Shown piece after piece: positions 52,738 to 64,000 of a DNA stretch of 64,000 nt. The first letter of the stretch is position 1. Each line of letters starts with the position of its first letter. The notes beneath the pieces were generated by a model that ran no database searches, was not told where the DNA came from, and saw only the letters and a program-made list of their open reading frames with translations. The DNA is taken from the NCBI RefSeq assembly GCF_040802235.1, contig NC_133156.1:181114351-181178350 (forward strand), read 5' to 3'. The DNA is from Manis javanica (taxonomy: Eukaryota; Chordata; Mammalia; Pholidota; Manidae). The position numbers were made by a program, and so were the translations under genes.

Positions 52738-55510
52738 CAGGGTTTGATCAGAGAATCAGAACCACTAGGAGTGACATGGAATTTATTATAGGAATTGGAT
52801 CTTATGGAATTATGGGAGCTGGTTAAACAGTTCATGTACAGCTATTGCTTCCACATCTGGTACTGACATCTGAAGTCAGCAGGGCAAACAGTGAGGAAGG
52901 ACACATGGACATGAAGCCGGGGGTAACAAGGACCACTGGATCCTGCAAAGAAAAGCTGAAACTCACAAGGAGAAGCTGGAACTCACATCCTTCTTTCAGT
53001 ACCTCCAAGCCCCCAACTTCCATGATGCAAGTGATCTGTAGGTGAATATGGTGCCCTTCGTCCCAGAGCTAAAAATCAGATCAGCAGAGCCCAAAGCTTC
53101 AGAGACAGAAAGCAACATTTTTGGTAGAGTAGCACTGTGGAAGGAAGCTGTTCTAATTTCTACCGCTGGCTTCCTGACCCATAAATCCCCCTATTTGGGA
53201 GAGAGAGCACCGTACATCAGCTGCTGATTTAGAGCATATCCTGCATTCTGAAGGGCATTACCCAAACTCTGCAAGGTTTGCCACCCAGCTTGGTGCCATG
53301 AGTCTTCAAAAGGCCATTCTGCCATTCTTTCAGGCCGGCTACTTCAGGGTGAGGGGAATGTGGTAAGATCAGTGAATTCCATGAGCCTGAGCTCATTGCT
53401 GCTCTCCATTTGCTATAAAAGAAATTCTTTGGTCAGAAGCAGTGCTGTGTGGAATGCCATGACAGTAAATAAGGCATTCTGTAAACTCACAGACGGTGAT
53501 TTTGGCAGAAGCACTGTGGTCGGGGAAGGCAAATCCATGTGACAGTAACTGGATAGTCTAATGAGAACAGAGCACTGCCCCTTCATGTGTAACCAGCCCA
53601 CCACCAGCTGGCTGATTGATTTCCAAATTGGGAACTCAGTATTGGTTTCTGCTGTTGGCACTCAGCAGTGGCTGTAGCCAGAGCCGCCTTGGTGAGTGGG
53701 AACCTATGTTACTAAGCCCATGGGTAACTTCATCCCTCCCACCATGGCCACATTTTTTCACAAGTCCATTATAATAACCATACCTATTTTATCTTTAGTG
53801 ACCAAGTATTTGGTCCCTGCTAACCTGGGACCCCACCATCCCAAGCCAGTTTCAGTGGCATAAATTCCTGCCATTATTTCTGGCCTTCAGGGAATAGCCA
53901 AAATGGAGCTCCGCAGATTTCAGGGCTTTCCTTGTAAATGTGTCTCTCAGAGGCTTGGTAGAAGGAGTGTCTTCTTGACCTTCCTGCGCACATATTGAGG
54001 GGGCAGGTAAGCAGGTGTTATATGGTAGGTCTGCTCTAGCATTCCAATCTTCCTTATTTAGCCTTTGGATATTCTCTTGTACAGTATACCAACAATGTTT
54101 TGACATTTCAGCTTCCAGATTTCAATCCACCAACTAAGTGAACTATTAGAACCTCTCAGGCTAACATACTGAATCAGCAATCTCTGCCTAGTGTCAGCCT
54201 AAGCTATGACATTATATTCCTTCTACCCTCATCCCACACCTTAGGGATCCATTCTTATTTATTTCCCCAGGTCTGTGTCAATATAAATTACCAAAGGTAT
54301 GCAATTATTTTGGTGTGTATCATCCCTTCTCATGGATCGTGCTGTGTACTTCACCCTCTGAAGCCTGTTTAGACTTGAGTCTACAAGCAATGAGAAGTGA
54401 TGGAAGGAGAGCCCAAGAAAAATCAAGACCACTACTTCAGGGAAGGCTGTTGCTGGTCTTTTGGGCAAGGGGAGACTGACTTCCTCAGATCTGGGTGGAA
54501 GGCTGTTTCTGTTGAAAAAGGAGGTTCAGCATAACTTAGGGACTCAAGGTTCCCAGAATAATTGGAATCTGCCCATATATGTCTCCATTCTAACTTTCAT
54601 GGTCACATTCTTTCTAATCAACTACTCGATTTTAACAGGAGAGACCCCTGAAGTTGGGAACATCATTTGTCCCACAGGTCCCTTACATGAATCTTGAGAT
54701 GGGAATTTAAAGCCCTGACTAACTATATTTTTTCCTGAAGTTCTTTGGGTCATTTTTACCCTCTACCAATCTGATTCCAGTTGTTATGTTCAAGCAAATA
54801 CTTGACCAATCAAAGTATTGACTTCTATAAGCACTTGATTGCGGTTGTCTATAGGTGATCATTTAAAAGACCTTTCTCTCACATTATATGCCATAGAATA
54901 CCATTAATCCCTTTACCCTGGTAGCCCTTGGTAATCTTTGGTAAGGGTCATTTATGCCTTTAAATATCATGAGATCACAGAATCAATTCTAGGTAATTCA
55001 GACTGAATTCAGAGATCTCATCACTTACTAAGGTTCTGTCTTGGAACCATGTCTGGTAGCAAATTCTGTACCAGTCAGGATCCAGTCTGAGAAGCAGAAC
55101 CAATAGGAATGACACAGAATAAGCACTTTTTTAAATGGGAATTTGACCTTACACAATACTGGGAATTGGTTATATAGTCTGTGTGAGACTTTGCTGGGGC
55201 TCGAGACTGAACTCTGGGTAAGCAGTTGGGCAGGAAAGATAGGTGTGAAATCAGAGAGCCAAGACAAATTGGAATTCAGGAGGAAAAGCAGGAATAAGTT
55301 GGAAACTGCTTCAGTCTCATACCACCTCCGAGCTTCCAACTTTGTTGATGCAGGTGACCTGCAAAAGAATCTGGGGTCCTTTGTTCTGGAACTAAATACA
55401 TACCTAGCTCAGGAGTTAGGAAACTGAAGAGGGTCTGCTAGGAGATAAAGGAGCTTCATGCCCAGGTGCTGCCCCCCACTAGCATGGTGAGCCAGCAAAT
55501 CTGTCATGAT
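52738..55510 (-). mobile_element. ERV-L-type endogenous retrovirus fossil with LTR-like ends
   Basis: Fossil of a class III (ERV-L) endogenous retrovirus on the minus strand. The interior resembles the integrase and 3' part of ERV-L pol (about 53230-54110). Two diverged direct repeats, about 52738-53080 and 55066-55400, share GAGAA-CAGAACCA near their left ends and a CCAACTT...GATGCA...GTGA block. They look like its LTRs. It is broken with many lesions, lacks most of gag-pol, and is probably an old insertion shared with other placental mammals. Boundaries are approximate. Confidence 0.6.
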
Positions 55511-56760
55511 GCATGAACCACCACTGTCTTACACAGTGTTAATGTTGTGGTTCCACATCTACTACCCAGGTAACATGCAGATTTCTCATCTGGCCAATCT
55601 TAGCCCAGAACCACGCAGAGAAGGAAATTCTGGAAAATATAGTTCTAGGCTTAGCCAAATTGACATAATACAAAGGCACCACACTATAGAAAGGTTTAAA
55701 ATATGTATAACATAAAATGTGAATATGTAGTACAAGTATAAAGACATTTTTGAGCATGAGAAATATGACAATTAAAATAGGGATGAGCTCTGGGGAGGAA
55801 GAAAGGAATAGGACAAGGTTTGGGCATATAGGCCATCAATTTTCTGTAATACTGTATTGATTAAAGCAGCTAGTAAAAATAATAAAGTGGGTGGTAGTGG
55901 GCATATGGATATTCTTTTTATCATTCTCTATATTACATACTATACTGTATATTATATACTCTATACTTTGAAATGTAGAGAGGAGGAGAAAGAGGGAAAA
56001 CTGGTAATAATAGGAACTGTTAAATTTACTGATTAGCTATTAGTTTTGCCCTTGGGCCATCTTACTTAAGGAGAGAATGAATTTCTATCTCTGGATTGAG
56101 GGGAGAAGCATAGCTGTAGACACCAACGTTTTGAGCCCTAGTCAGGATCCTAGAGCCACTGGGGACTTAGGAAGTTGGAGATGTGTTGGGAGGCCTCTGC
56201 TGCCCTTTCTACCAACACCCACACAGATCCTTCTTCCTTTTCTCCCTTTTCACCCTCTCTTTTGCAGGGTCTCTCTCCATTTCTCTTCCTCTTCATCTTT
56301 CCAAAGGGACCTTTTTCATCTAACAAAAAGGTGCTAGTGGGAAATATGTGGGTCTTTGGCTTTGAGATGAAGGGCCCACGCACATTAGGTCTCCCATAAA
56401 GCCCAGCCTACAGGATGAGAAGGCCAAAAGGCTACACTGGGGGAAGCCCCCCACTTCTTCCCCCCCCTGCCTGCTGTCTCAGCACCAGCCCACACCTGCT
56501 CCGCCCTTCTCGGCCCCTCCTGCATCCCCTTGCACCTGACAGGCCCAGAGCAAACAAGCTTGTTTGTTCCTTTCTCCCGGAATGCATAGTGACACAGAGG
56601 AGGTACCATATATGCTAACACATTTTGCACTTTGCAGTTACCTAGGGTTTCTTAACTTTTTCTTATGTATGCTGCTTTTAAGAGTTTCTGTGAAGTCCTG
56701 TGCTCTTCAGTTACACTGAACTTAGCGAACATCTATTTGTTTGAGGACAATTTTAGAGCT
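55511..56760. other. Intergenic DNA, no feature recognised
   Basis: No gene and no repeat family that I can name. The part 56400-56600 is richer in C and GC but has no promoter-like motif set. Confidence 0.4.
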
Positions 56761-56769
56761 GGGTTTACG

Positions 56770-57130
56770 GGGGGTACAAAGGAATGAAGAAAATAGTTTC
56801 TTCCCATTGGGAATTCACAATCTCATGGTGGGAGAGATTTACAACTACGTAACACAACTGTTAAACTAAAGGGGCAGATTCTATGGGAGTATGATGGACA
56901 GAGATTAGTCATAACTTCAGAGATCCAGGAAGGCTTCCTGGAGGAGGCTTTCCTCTACAGATACCTCCCAAGAGAGAAAAGCCTATGAAAGCAAGGAGTG
57001 GGTGAGATTGTGCAGAAAGAAAATGCTGCGAGAGAAGAGCAAGCCTAGCTGGTATGAACCCTGTGTGGACTCCCAATGGTGAGGATAGACAAAGATAAAG
57101 GGAAGAAGGGCTGATCAGAGCAGGATGAAG
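56770..57130 (-). repeat. L2 LINE fragment
   Basis: Reverse L2: GGGAATTCACAATCTCATGG, GATCCAGGAAGGCTTCCTGG, AGGAGTGGGTGAGATTGTGC. Confidence 0.5.
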
Positions 57131-57554
57131 ACCAGGGCAAACAACGCTCATGCAGTGACACCGGTACCTTTTCTACCAGAGTTCTTCAGAGCTGACTGGG
57201 ACCTTAGCAGAAAACCAGTCAAAGCCCTTCGTTGTACTGGAAAGGAAGGACAGTGAGGCCTAACAAAGTGGGGAGTGATTTGCCCAAAAGGCAAAACTTG
57301 TTCCAGTACTCAGCTTCTAGCTCATCCACACCAGGCCCCTTGACAACCCAAGACTCCATTCAGCATCTTATTTGTCATTTTATCCACCAGCCATGCCTAC
57401 CACAGTACCCAGCACATAATAAGTACAAGTATAATTGCTGAACTGAATTCTGTTTCTTCCTTATTATCTCAGTTTCTGAAGAGAGAAGAAAGAGGGATCT
57501 CCTCTTTCTTGGGTCCCCTACCAAACCCCTATTATACCACAGGCACCATGCAGG

Positions 57555-57690
57555 GCATGATTTTATGCTATTTTGTTGATCCCCACAGAGCAAATGAGGA
57601 AACTATACTTTGGGTAGCTAAGTGACTGGTTTCACAGCCCAGTGAACTGTCTGAATTCACACCCAGTCCATCTGACTCTCAATTCCACAA
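57555..57690 (-). repeat. MIR SINE fragment
   Basis: Reverse MIR core: GCAAATGAGGAAACTATACT, GGTAGCTAAGTGACTGGTTT, CACACCCAGTCCATCTGACT. Confidence 0.55.
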
Positions 57691-58190
57691 TTGAGAATCA
57701 CTTTAAATGGTTGAAATGGAATTTAATTAAGTTGACTCCTCTGTGCCCACAGCCCTCAGAGAGGGGAAGGATTATTTTTTCCCCTGGGGATAAATGGAGG
57801 GATGGAGTTGTAATAGAAAGTATGTGTGAGAGAGTAACTCCTTTGAAGGACTAACTTGTTCTAACTACTCATAAATGACTGAACTTCAAACATCAGTAGC
57901 AGAGATGAACAAAGTATTGGTTCTTTTTCCAAAGTCACTGCTTCTCAGGCTTCAGCCCCTCTCTGCATCACTGGCATTACAACCTGGTCTGAGGGTCCAG
58001 AAACTGGCATCAGTAAAATAGAAAGACACCAGAAAAGTTGGATCACCAGGGGTGTGACCTCCCCCAGTGTCTTACAGGCAGGTGGAGTTGGAGAAGTGAG
58101 AGGATGAGAAAACTACATGGAGAGAGGTTTCTGTACTCAGAAGAAAGGGAAATGTAGATGATGAAGATGGTGGTGGCGGCGGCTGTGGGT

Positions 58191-58216
58191 GGTGTGTGTG
58201 TGTGTGTGTGTGTGTC
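58191..58216 (+). repeat. (TG)n microsatellite
   Basis: About 12 uninterrupted TG units after a GGTGGCGGCGGCTG stretch. Possible marker; no coding role. Confidence 0.9.
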
Positions 58217-59027
58217 TTGAAGGTAGATACTGAGTGGCCTTGGGTAGGGAAAAGGGGACAGACCCTGCATACAAGCCCAGACCTTCCTTGTAACCCTTTT
58301 AAGGCTCTTCCACGAGTGGGCTTCCTGGATTGTCACCAAGCCTTTGCCACCTGCTTCTAAGGCTGGGGAGGTTGAGCCCAGGTTTGGGGACAGGCTGGGA
58401 GAGAGTTGGGGGGTGGGGCACTGGGAGGACTGGGAAACCTCATTTCCCAGGCCAGGTGCAGAGGCTGGGCCTTGCCTCCAGCTGGGGGGTCTAGGAGTGG
58501 GGCAGCAACTCTGCCTGCTTGTTTGCTCAGCACTAAACTGAGGTTCCTGTTAGGAAGCACTCTTGTTTGTGTCCAGACTGATTTGTTTGCTGTTCACACT
58601 TGCTTGGAAAGCTGCTCCTTGGAGTCCTGGCTTCAAACATAGGAGTAGGTGTGGGAAGGGAGAGTATGGACCAAACTCAAAGCCTGTGGGGGCCAGAAAA
58701 TAATCTGGGAAAATCTGTGTCTACAAGCCCCTGGTGAGGAGAGGAAGGGTTGGGCCCCACTAGAAGCTCAGCCCCGGCTCCCTGCTTTCCAGACAAGGGC
58801 CACATGAGGCTTGCCCAGTGCAGAGTCCTGAGTCAGGAAGGATTTAGAGTTTTGTTTCCTCACTCACCAGGGGAACTAACTAGTGAGGAGCAAAGTAGAC
58901 TAATGGCAGGGTCCCATTGTGAGGGGCTGATTAGTTGATCTAGGTTGTGGCCAGGGCATCAGGACTTGTAAAGCCTTCCCAGCTGATTCCACTGTGCAGC
59001 CAGGTGAGAACCACCATGCTAGAGTCT

Positions 59028-59160
59028 ATCAGCTTCTCTAACCTTACCGAGCATAGAAGTCACCGGGAGTTCTGGTAAAGTTGGAGATCTGACTCAGTAG
59101 TGCATTTCTAACACACTCCCAGGCTGGTCTAGGGACCACACTTTGAGTAGCAAAGCTTTG
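59028..59160 (+). mobile_element. MER5A-like DNA transposon fragment
   Basis: Diverged MER5A in sense orientation: AGAAGTCACCGGGAGTTCTG, GATCTGACTCAGTAGTGC, GACCACACTTTGAGTAGCAA. Confidence 0.55.
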
Positions 59161-59519
59161 GATTCCTCACTCCAATTGGCCTCATTGCTCAGAGGAAAGG
59201 GGCTAGAGCCTTGTCCTCATGCCTCTTGCACCTGTTCACCTGGCTCACCCTTTTCCCACCAACTTACTTGGTAAAGTGACCAACAGACCTTGCAGCTCTC
59301 TGGCCAAGGCCAGTCCTCTAGTCACTCTCAGGATCTAAGTGGACAAATTAGATCTCTGACCCCAACTGAGACAAACCAATTCAACTACTGGGGAGGAGCA
59401 GAAGAAAAGTGGAGTCAGCGCTAAGCTTACATCAGGCTTGTGCACATTCACATTGTGAGTTTGGGGAGCCTATGACTCCTCATGTGTCCCCATGCTGCTC
59501 TCCTTGCAACCTTTCCCAT

Positions 59520-60345
59520 CCCAGAAAATGGCAACTTCACCCTTCTTGCTGCCCAGGCCACAAATCTCAGAGTCATTCTTGAATCTGTTCTTTCTCTCAT
59601 CCTCACACCCAGACCATCAGCATACTTCTCATAAGGCTCCATTTTTAAAATGTATTCAGAACATAACTTCATCCAACCATCTCCACTGATACTACTGTGG
59701 GCCAAGCCTCCCATCTTTTGCTGGGATCTTGCAGTAGCAGCCTGTTTCCTTACCCCTCTGCAGTCTTCAACTCCACTGCCAGAGTAGCTCTGGTAAACAG
59801 GGTCACATCATGTTGCTCCTTTCCTCAATACCCTCCAGTGACTCCCCCAGTCATCCCAATTAGAGGCTGACAGACCCTCTACTCCTCCTATTTCTCTAAT
59901 CTCATCTACTACTAGCCCCCACCCCCACTCTGCTCCAGCCACATGGGCCTTCTGGCTTTCCTTTGACCAAATTCACTCCTGCCTCAGGGCCTTTGTACCT
60001 GCTATTCCTTCTGCTTGGAGTGCTTGTCCTTCAGGTATCTATATGCCTCATTCCCTTATCTTCTTCAGGTTCTTGCTGAGATACCACCTTTTAATAAGGG
60101 CTTCCCTGACCTTCTCTGACTTGTTCTAAATTCCTTATTTCCCCATACTGTTTAATTTTTCTCCATAGTACTTATCACCATGCAAGAAGCATATAGTTTA
60201 CTAACTTAATTTATTTTTATTCTCCCTCAACAAGAATGGAAGTCCATGTGAAGTCTCTAAGGTAGAGATTTTTACACTGCTTTTTCTCTTGGTGCCTAGA
60301 ACTGAGCCTGGCATAGAACAGTCAGCCAACAAATACTTGTTAAAT
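59520..60345 (+). repeat. L2 LINE, long 3' segment
   Basis: A well preserved L2 3' region: CACATCATGTTGCTCCTTTC, CTCTGCTCCAGCCACATGGG, CTCAGGGCCTTTGTACCTGC, GGGCTTCCCTGACCTTCTCT, and the end TAAATAAATACAACAATAAA. Over 800 bp can be followed. Confidence 0.8.
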
Positions 60346-60349
60346 AAAT

Positions 60350-61325
60350 ACAACAATAAATGAATGTAAATGATGTTAGCTTCACCTAATACAGCCTACT
60401 CTGTTGGATTTAGTAATATCTGAAAAGAGTAATAGAGATACAATTCCTGGCACAGAAAGAGGCTGTGCACACGTTTGTGTGGGTATCTGGGAGGAGATGT
60501 GAGCAGGGCAGGAAATAGCTCATCAGCTTGATCATTGTCCATCCCTTGGGTCAGGTGTTCCTCTCAAGGGCCCTAAAGGAGCCAGGTAAGCTGCCACCAG
60601 CCTGAGTTTCTGGTCCAGGATTACCAAGGCTTTAGCTTTCACCAAGAGAGTTCTGGGTAGGGATTGATTACGGCCAAATACATCACCATATGACTTGAAA
60701 CCTGTCACTTTTCTAAGTAAAAATAAATACCTGAACTCAAGTTCCTGCAAGCTCCCAGGCATCTCTCTAAATCATCTTTTAATCTAATGACCAACAACCT
60801 TTTTTCACATTTAAGAACACTTTTATTTTTTATTTTTTAATGATTTTTTCCCCCTTTTGAACCTCAGGAGCAGAGGGCAGAGGCAGTCTTCCTACCCATT
60901 CATGGTCATTACCATCAGAGGCCCACACCAGACCCCACTCTTCTTTTTGTCAATCTATTCTTCTTTATCTTCATTTCTTTGCCAATACCTCCCTTCCCCA
61001 ATGAGCCTCTCTCTTGCGTATTTGCTGTTTGTTATCAATTATTTAAGGATCCATGTAAAATATGTAGGGTTGTTTTGTATATATGTTTTAATTTACACAC
61101 ATATTGTGTATACATCTCTTTTTCTTTCTCTTTGTCCTCAAAACTATTTTAAAGGTCTCTTTTGGTGCTGTATACTAGAAGTTTCATTGCTTCTAATGGC
61201 TATTTTCTGGTATTTCTTTGATTTTTTTATTTGTAGAAAACCTTTCCTGCTGTTAATAGCTTGGAAGATTTTTTTCTTTATCATTAGCATTCAAAAGTTT
61301 AACATGAAGCTTGGGTATGTATCTT
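60350..61325. other. AT-rich intergenic DNA
   Basis: Contains a 169-codon open frame (60857-61366) of very hydrophobic, low-complexity composition. I regard it as chance. No other feature recognised. Confidence 0.4.
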
Positions 61326-61339
61326 CTCTCAACATGTCT

Positions 61340-61600
61340 TTCCATCTGTGGGCAACAAGCAGATAGAGGGAGTAATTTTGGACATCCTGAGGATTAGGTA
61401 TCTGGGAAATACCCCAGTGGAGATATCTGAGAAGATGTTGAATCAGAGAAGGTGTCTGGGCTGGATGCAGATTTGGGAGTCATCTGCATGTGGGTTCTAC
61501 TTTGAAAAGAAGACATCAGTGAATGGGGTCAAAGATGGAGAAGCGAGGAGATGAGTGCTGGGCTGCTGAAAGCAGGGGTTATCACACGATCTAGAGGTAG
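61340..61600 (-). repeat. L2-type LINE fragment
   Basis: CCCCAGTGGAGATATCTGAG and GATTTGGGAGTCATCTGCAT match the same repeat region as the one at 34,140-34,260 in NOTO intron 2. Confidence 0.5.
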
Positions 61601-61639
61601 GCAAGCAGTTATTTTCCTCCCCTTCTCTTAAAAATTATA

Positions 61640-62112
61640 AAATACTTTAACACTAAGAAAGCTACAGATAAAAATATGATAAATACCCGAGAACCCACCA
61701 TCCTACATTATCAATTGTAGTTTTACCATGTTTACTTCAGTTTTTTCTTTTGTTTTGTTTTGAATGTGTTCACATTACAGACACATAGGAGGCCCCTTTG
61801 AGCCTCTTTCCAGTCCTATTCACTGGAGTTTACTATTCTAATTGGGTGTTATCATTTCCACTCATGGTCTCATACAATTATTCCACAGTAACTTATCTAT
61901 GAGTATCAGATAGCATGAAGGGTTTTTCATGCTTCTAAACTTCATATACATGGCATCATACTACACTTATCATTCTTCAGTTTATCTCTCACTCAGCACT
62001 GTTTGCAAATTTTATAGTTCTAGTTTATTAATTTCATTCTGTAGAGTATTCCAAAGATGAATATACTATGATCTATTTATCCATTATACTATTAATGGAC
62101 ATTTGGGTGTGG
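61640..62112 (-). repeat. L1M 3' end fragment
   Basis: Plus-strand phrases TACATGGCATCATACTACAC and ATCTATTTATCCATTATACT, followed by AATGGACATTTGGGTG, are the reversed ORF2-end/3' UTR of an old L1. Confidence 0.5.
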
Positions 62113-62234
62113 CCAGGGTTTGATTATTCAAACAGGCCTGCAAAGGACAGCACCTGCTGTTTGAGGCTAATGGCCACACTTGGGCAGTTCTTGGGACAGA
62201 CTGCAGATCCTTTGGGGATCTAAGGGCTCTGGGG

Positions 62235-62410
62235 GCCACCATTTATGGAGCATCTTCTGTGTGCTGGATATGGCAAAAATCACAGCAGTAAGCCCTAATC
62301 ACTACCTGTGAAAAAATCATTACTACTTCTTTACAAATAAGGAACACAGTCTCAGTAAGGAGGGTAAGCCACTTACCTGGATGGCACAGCTAGTACATGG
62401 CAGAAGGGAG
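62235..62410 (-). repeat. MIR SINE
   Basis: Reverse MIR: CCATTTATGGAGCATCTTCT, GTGTGCTGGATATGGC, ACAAATAAGGAACACAGTCT, GGCACAGCTAGTACATGGCA. Confidence 0.65.
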
Positions 62411-62999
62411 GGGCGCCCTTTCCTCCCTCCATGCTCCCCTGGCCCTGACCTTGCAGCATTATCCTTCCTTCCCCAGGGAACTCACTGTGGTGGGGTGGGG
62501 TGTTGCAGGTAGAAGGGAGGCCAGAGAGGGATGGGGGTGCTTTAGAACTATTTTGGGCTGGTGCTTCTCTTTTGACTGGGAACATACTTGGACTTGGTGC
62601 TGAGGAGAGGCTGTCAGTGCTTACTGCCTGGGTGGGCAGGTTGGCCCAGGGACAGAACAGGTGGCTGCTGGCCTGTGTGGGCAGCTGGCAGAACACAGAA
62701 TTAAGGCCTGTGCCTGCTGTGGAGCTCTAGATTCCTGGGAGGCAGGACCCCGTTTTCTCAGTCTCCACAGAGTTCCTCATACAGTGCCCCGGAGAATGTA
62801 AGCCCTCCGTTCTGTCAGTGGTTTGTCGAGGCCTGGCCTTGCTGTCCGGAAACCTAGGCTCTGGTCTGGCTCTGTGTCTCATTTGCTGCATGACAAGATG
62901 CAAGTGAGTCGCTTAGGCGCTATGAAGCGGGATGATAGCCTCACGGCCTGTGAGCCCATTCATGGAGGCACCATTTTGTTTTTTAAGTGCCTGTCCCTC

Positions 63000-63480
63000 C
63001 TGGGTGCTGGCCCTGTGAGGCCAGGAGAACGCGCTGAGATGTGAGTTGTTGCGAGCGCCCAGCAACTGGCTCACCCTAGGGCTAACGGAGCGTGTGGTTT
63101 CTCGCGGCGAACAATAGGGGGCGCGCGCAGACCGCGTGATGGGGACGCTGCCTCGGCAGCCCTGGGCAACCAGGACCCCGGGCTCTCAGCAGCGCAGGCC
63201 TGGGCGCTGTGTGAGGAGGGAGAGGCCATACAACGGGAGCCTAAGAGTAAGGATCAGATTGGTCTGCAGACACCTCAGAAGCCCAGGAAATGAAACCCGA
63301 GTCGGGGAGGTGGGCGGGGGCTGTGTCCCAGGGCTGCAGAGTGCTCGTGGGGAGGAGAGAGGAGGTACGCTGCGTGCGGTGCTGAGGACCGCGGCTCCAG
63401 GCTGCGGGAGTCACGCTGCCTGACTGCGGGGGGTTACCCCACCTCCCCGGAGGAAAGGCGCAGCGTAAAGCCGATTGCCG
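63000..63480. promoter_or_regulatory. CpG-rich patch, possible unassigned promoter
   Basis: CG dinucleotides are dense compared with the 25 kb to the left. No conserved coding exon was recognised. In human the next gene in this direction is RAB11FIP5, but none of its known N-terminal protein sequence is seen here. It could be a promoter of a non-coding transcript or an isolated CpG island. Confidence 0.4.
63111..63124 (+). promoter_or_regulatory. CTCF-like core motif
   Basis: ACAATAGGGGGCGC matches the CTCF core (CCASYAGRKGGCRS) at 12 of 14 positions, including the AGGGGGC block. It sits at the edge of the CpG patch. Motif only. Confidence 0.35.
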
Positions 63481-63828
63481 AAGATCCCCAAGTGTTAAAA
63501 TGGAAAACAAACACATTTTTGTGTAGCTCTTATCCTGACCGAAGGGGCAAAGAAAGCGACTGTCTCCTACGCAGTAACAGCTAAGAAGTGGCAGTATGGG
63601 AGGTGGACCCATCTCTCTGCTCCCAGACCACAACCTTTGCCAGCCTCAAATGTGTTGCTGACCAAGACCCTTCTGTCCTGACAAGATGGGTTTTCTGATT
63701 CCAAAACGAAAATATACAAGTTGCATAAAAATAAAGCAATACCGAAATTATTACTAAGATGAAAGCACTCCCGTAATCCCCTAACAAAATAACTACTGTG
63801 AATGGTATCTTTCATTTCATTCTTCCAG

Positions 63829-63885
63829 CTGGGGAAGCTCTGGAGGGCTTCCTGGAGGAAGAGGTGGGACGCTGCCTCTGCCTTG
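63829..63885 (+). other. Exon-like segment with strong splice sites, gene unknown
   Basis: A pyrimidine-rich tract and CAG acceptor (ending 63828) precede a 57-nt segment that ends at a GTAAGT donor (63886). All three frames are open across it, and 57 is a multiple of three. I could not link it to a known protein. It may be an exon of a transcript starting in the CpG patch, or chance. Confidence 0.3.
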
Positions 63886-64000
63886 GTAAGTGGGCAAGAT
63901 TTGGACTCTCGTAAGGCAGGCTTCTAAGGAATGATCAGTCTGCTTGGGGAACGGGAAGGAGCACGGGTCGAGGGTGAGCTGTGAGGCCAGGATAGGACCC

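Noticed and set aside
60857-61366. 169-codon open frame with many hydrophobic residues
   Set aside because: It lies in T-rich DNA, has no homology I recognise and shows no splice or promoter context. It is likely chance.
63829-64000. First exon of RAB11FIP5
   Set aside because: It is the expected neighbour by human synteny, but none of the C2-domain N-terminal sequence is present, so the exon-like segment is left unnamed.

Overview
The window is vertebrate, specifically placental-mammal, nuclear DNA. It holds four spliced protein-coding genes with GT-AG introns and CpG-rich 5' ends. Between and inside them lie mammalian-wide repeats (L2, MIR, MER5A, MER20, ERV-L) and a younger L1 family. Gene order and orientation match the inverted human 2p13 block: CCT7(-), PRADC1(+), SMYD5(-), NOTO(-). 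I saw no Alu, B1, CAN-SINE, BovA or other lineage-specific SINE, so the species is left open. A laurasiatherian poor in young SINEs, such as a pangolin, is a guess only.

Layout. 1-13,900: CCT7 on the minus strand, exons 1-10. The gene runs off the left edge inside exon 10, so about 390 of about 543 codons are here. 14,600-18,700: PRADC1 on the plus strand, complete in 5 exons (188 aa), head-to-head with CCT7. 19,138-30,850: SMYD5 on the minus strand, complete in 13 coding exons (417 aa), tail-to-tail with PRADC1. 33,016-38,150: NOTO on the minus strand, complete in 3 coding exons (251 aa). I placed every exon by translating across splice sites and checking phase, and all lengths sum in frame.

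38,200-64,000 is repeat-rich intergenic DNA. It has an inverted repeat at 38.6-38.8 kb and a cluster of five insertions of one L1 family at 42.0-50.5 kb, some nested in older repeats. These are followed by an older L1 remnant (50.9-52.7 kb), a broken ERV-L fossil (52.7-55.5 kb), and L2, MIR and L1M pieces. A CpG-rich patch with a CTCF-like motif and one exon-like segment closes the window (63.0-63.9 kb). I did not identify a gene there.

The four genes do not form a pathway: a chaperonin subunit, a secreted protease-associated-domain glycoprotein, a SET/MYND methyltransferase and a notochord homeobox factor. The most unusual signals are two L1 copies 4.5 kb apart that are identical over 699 bp and then diverge abruptly, and a 55-bp inverted repeat with two mismatches. 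Others are an L1 that seems to carry a transduced 3' flank, a TISU/YY1 element at the SMYD5 start codon, and a 4-nt tandem splice donor in SMYD5. I found no convincing new biological system.
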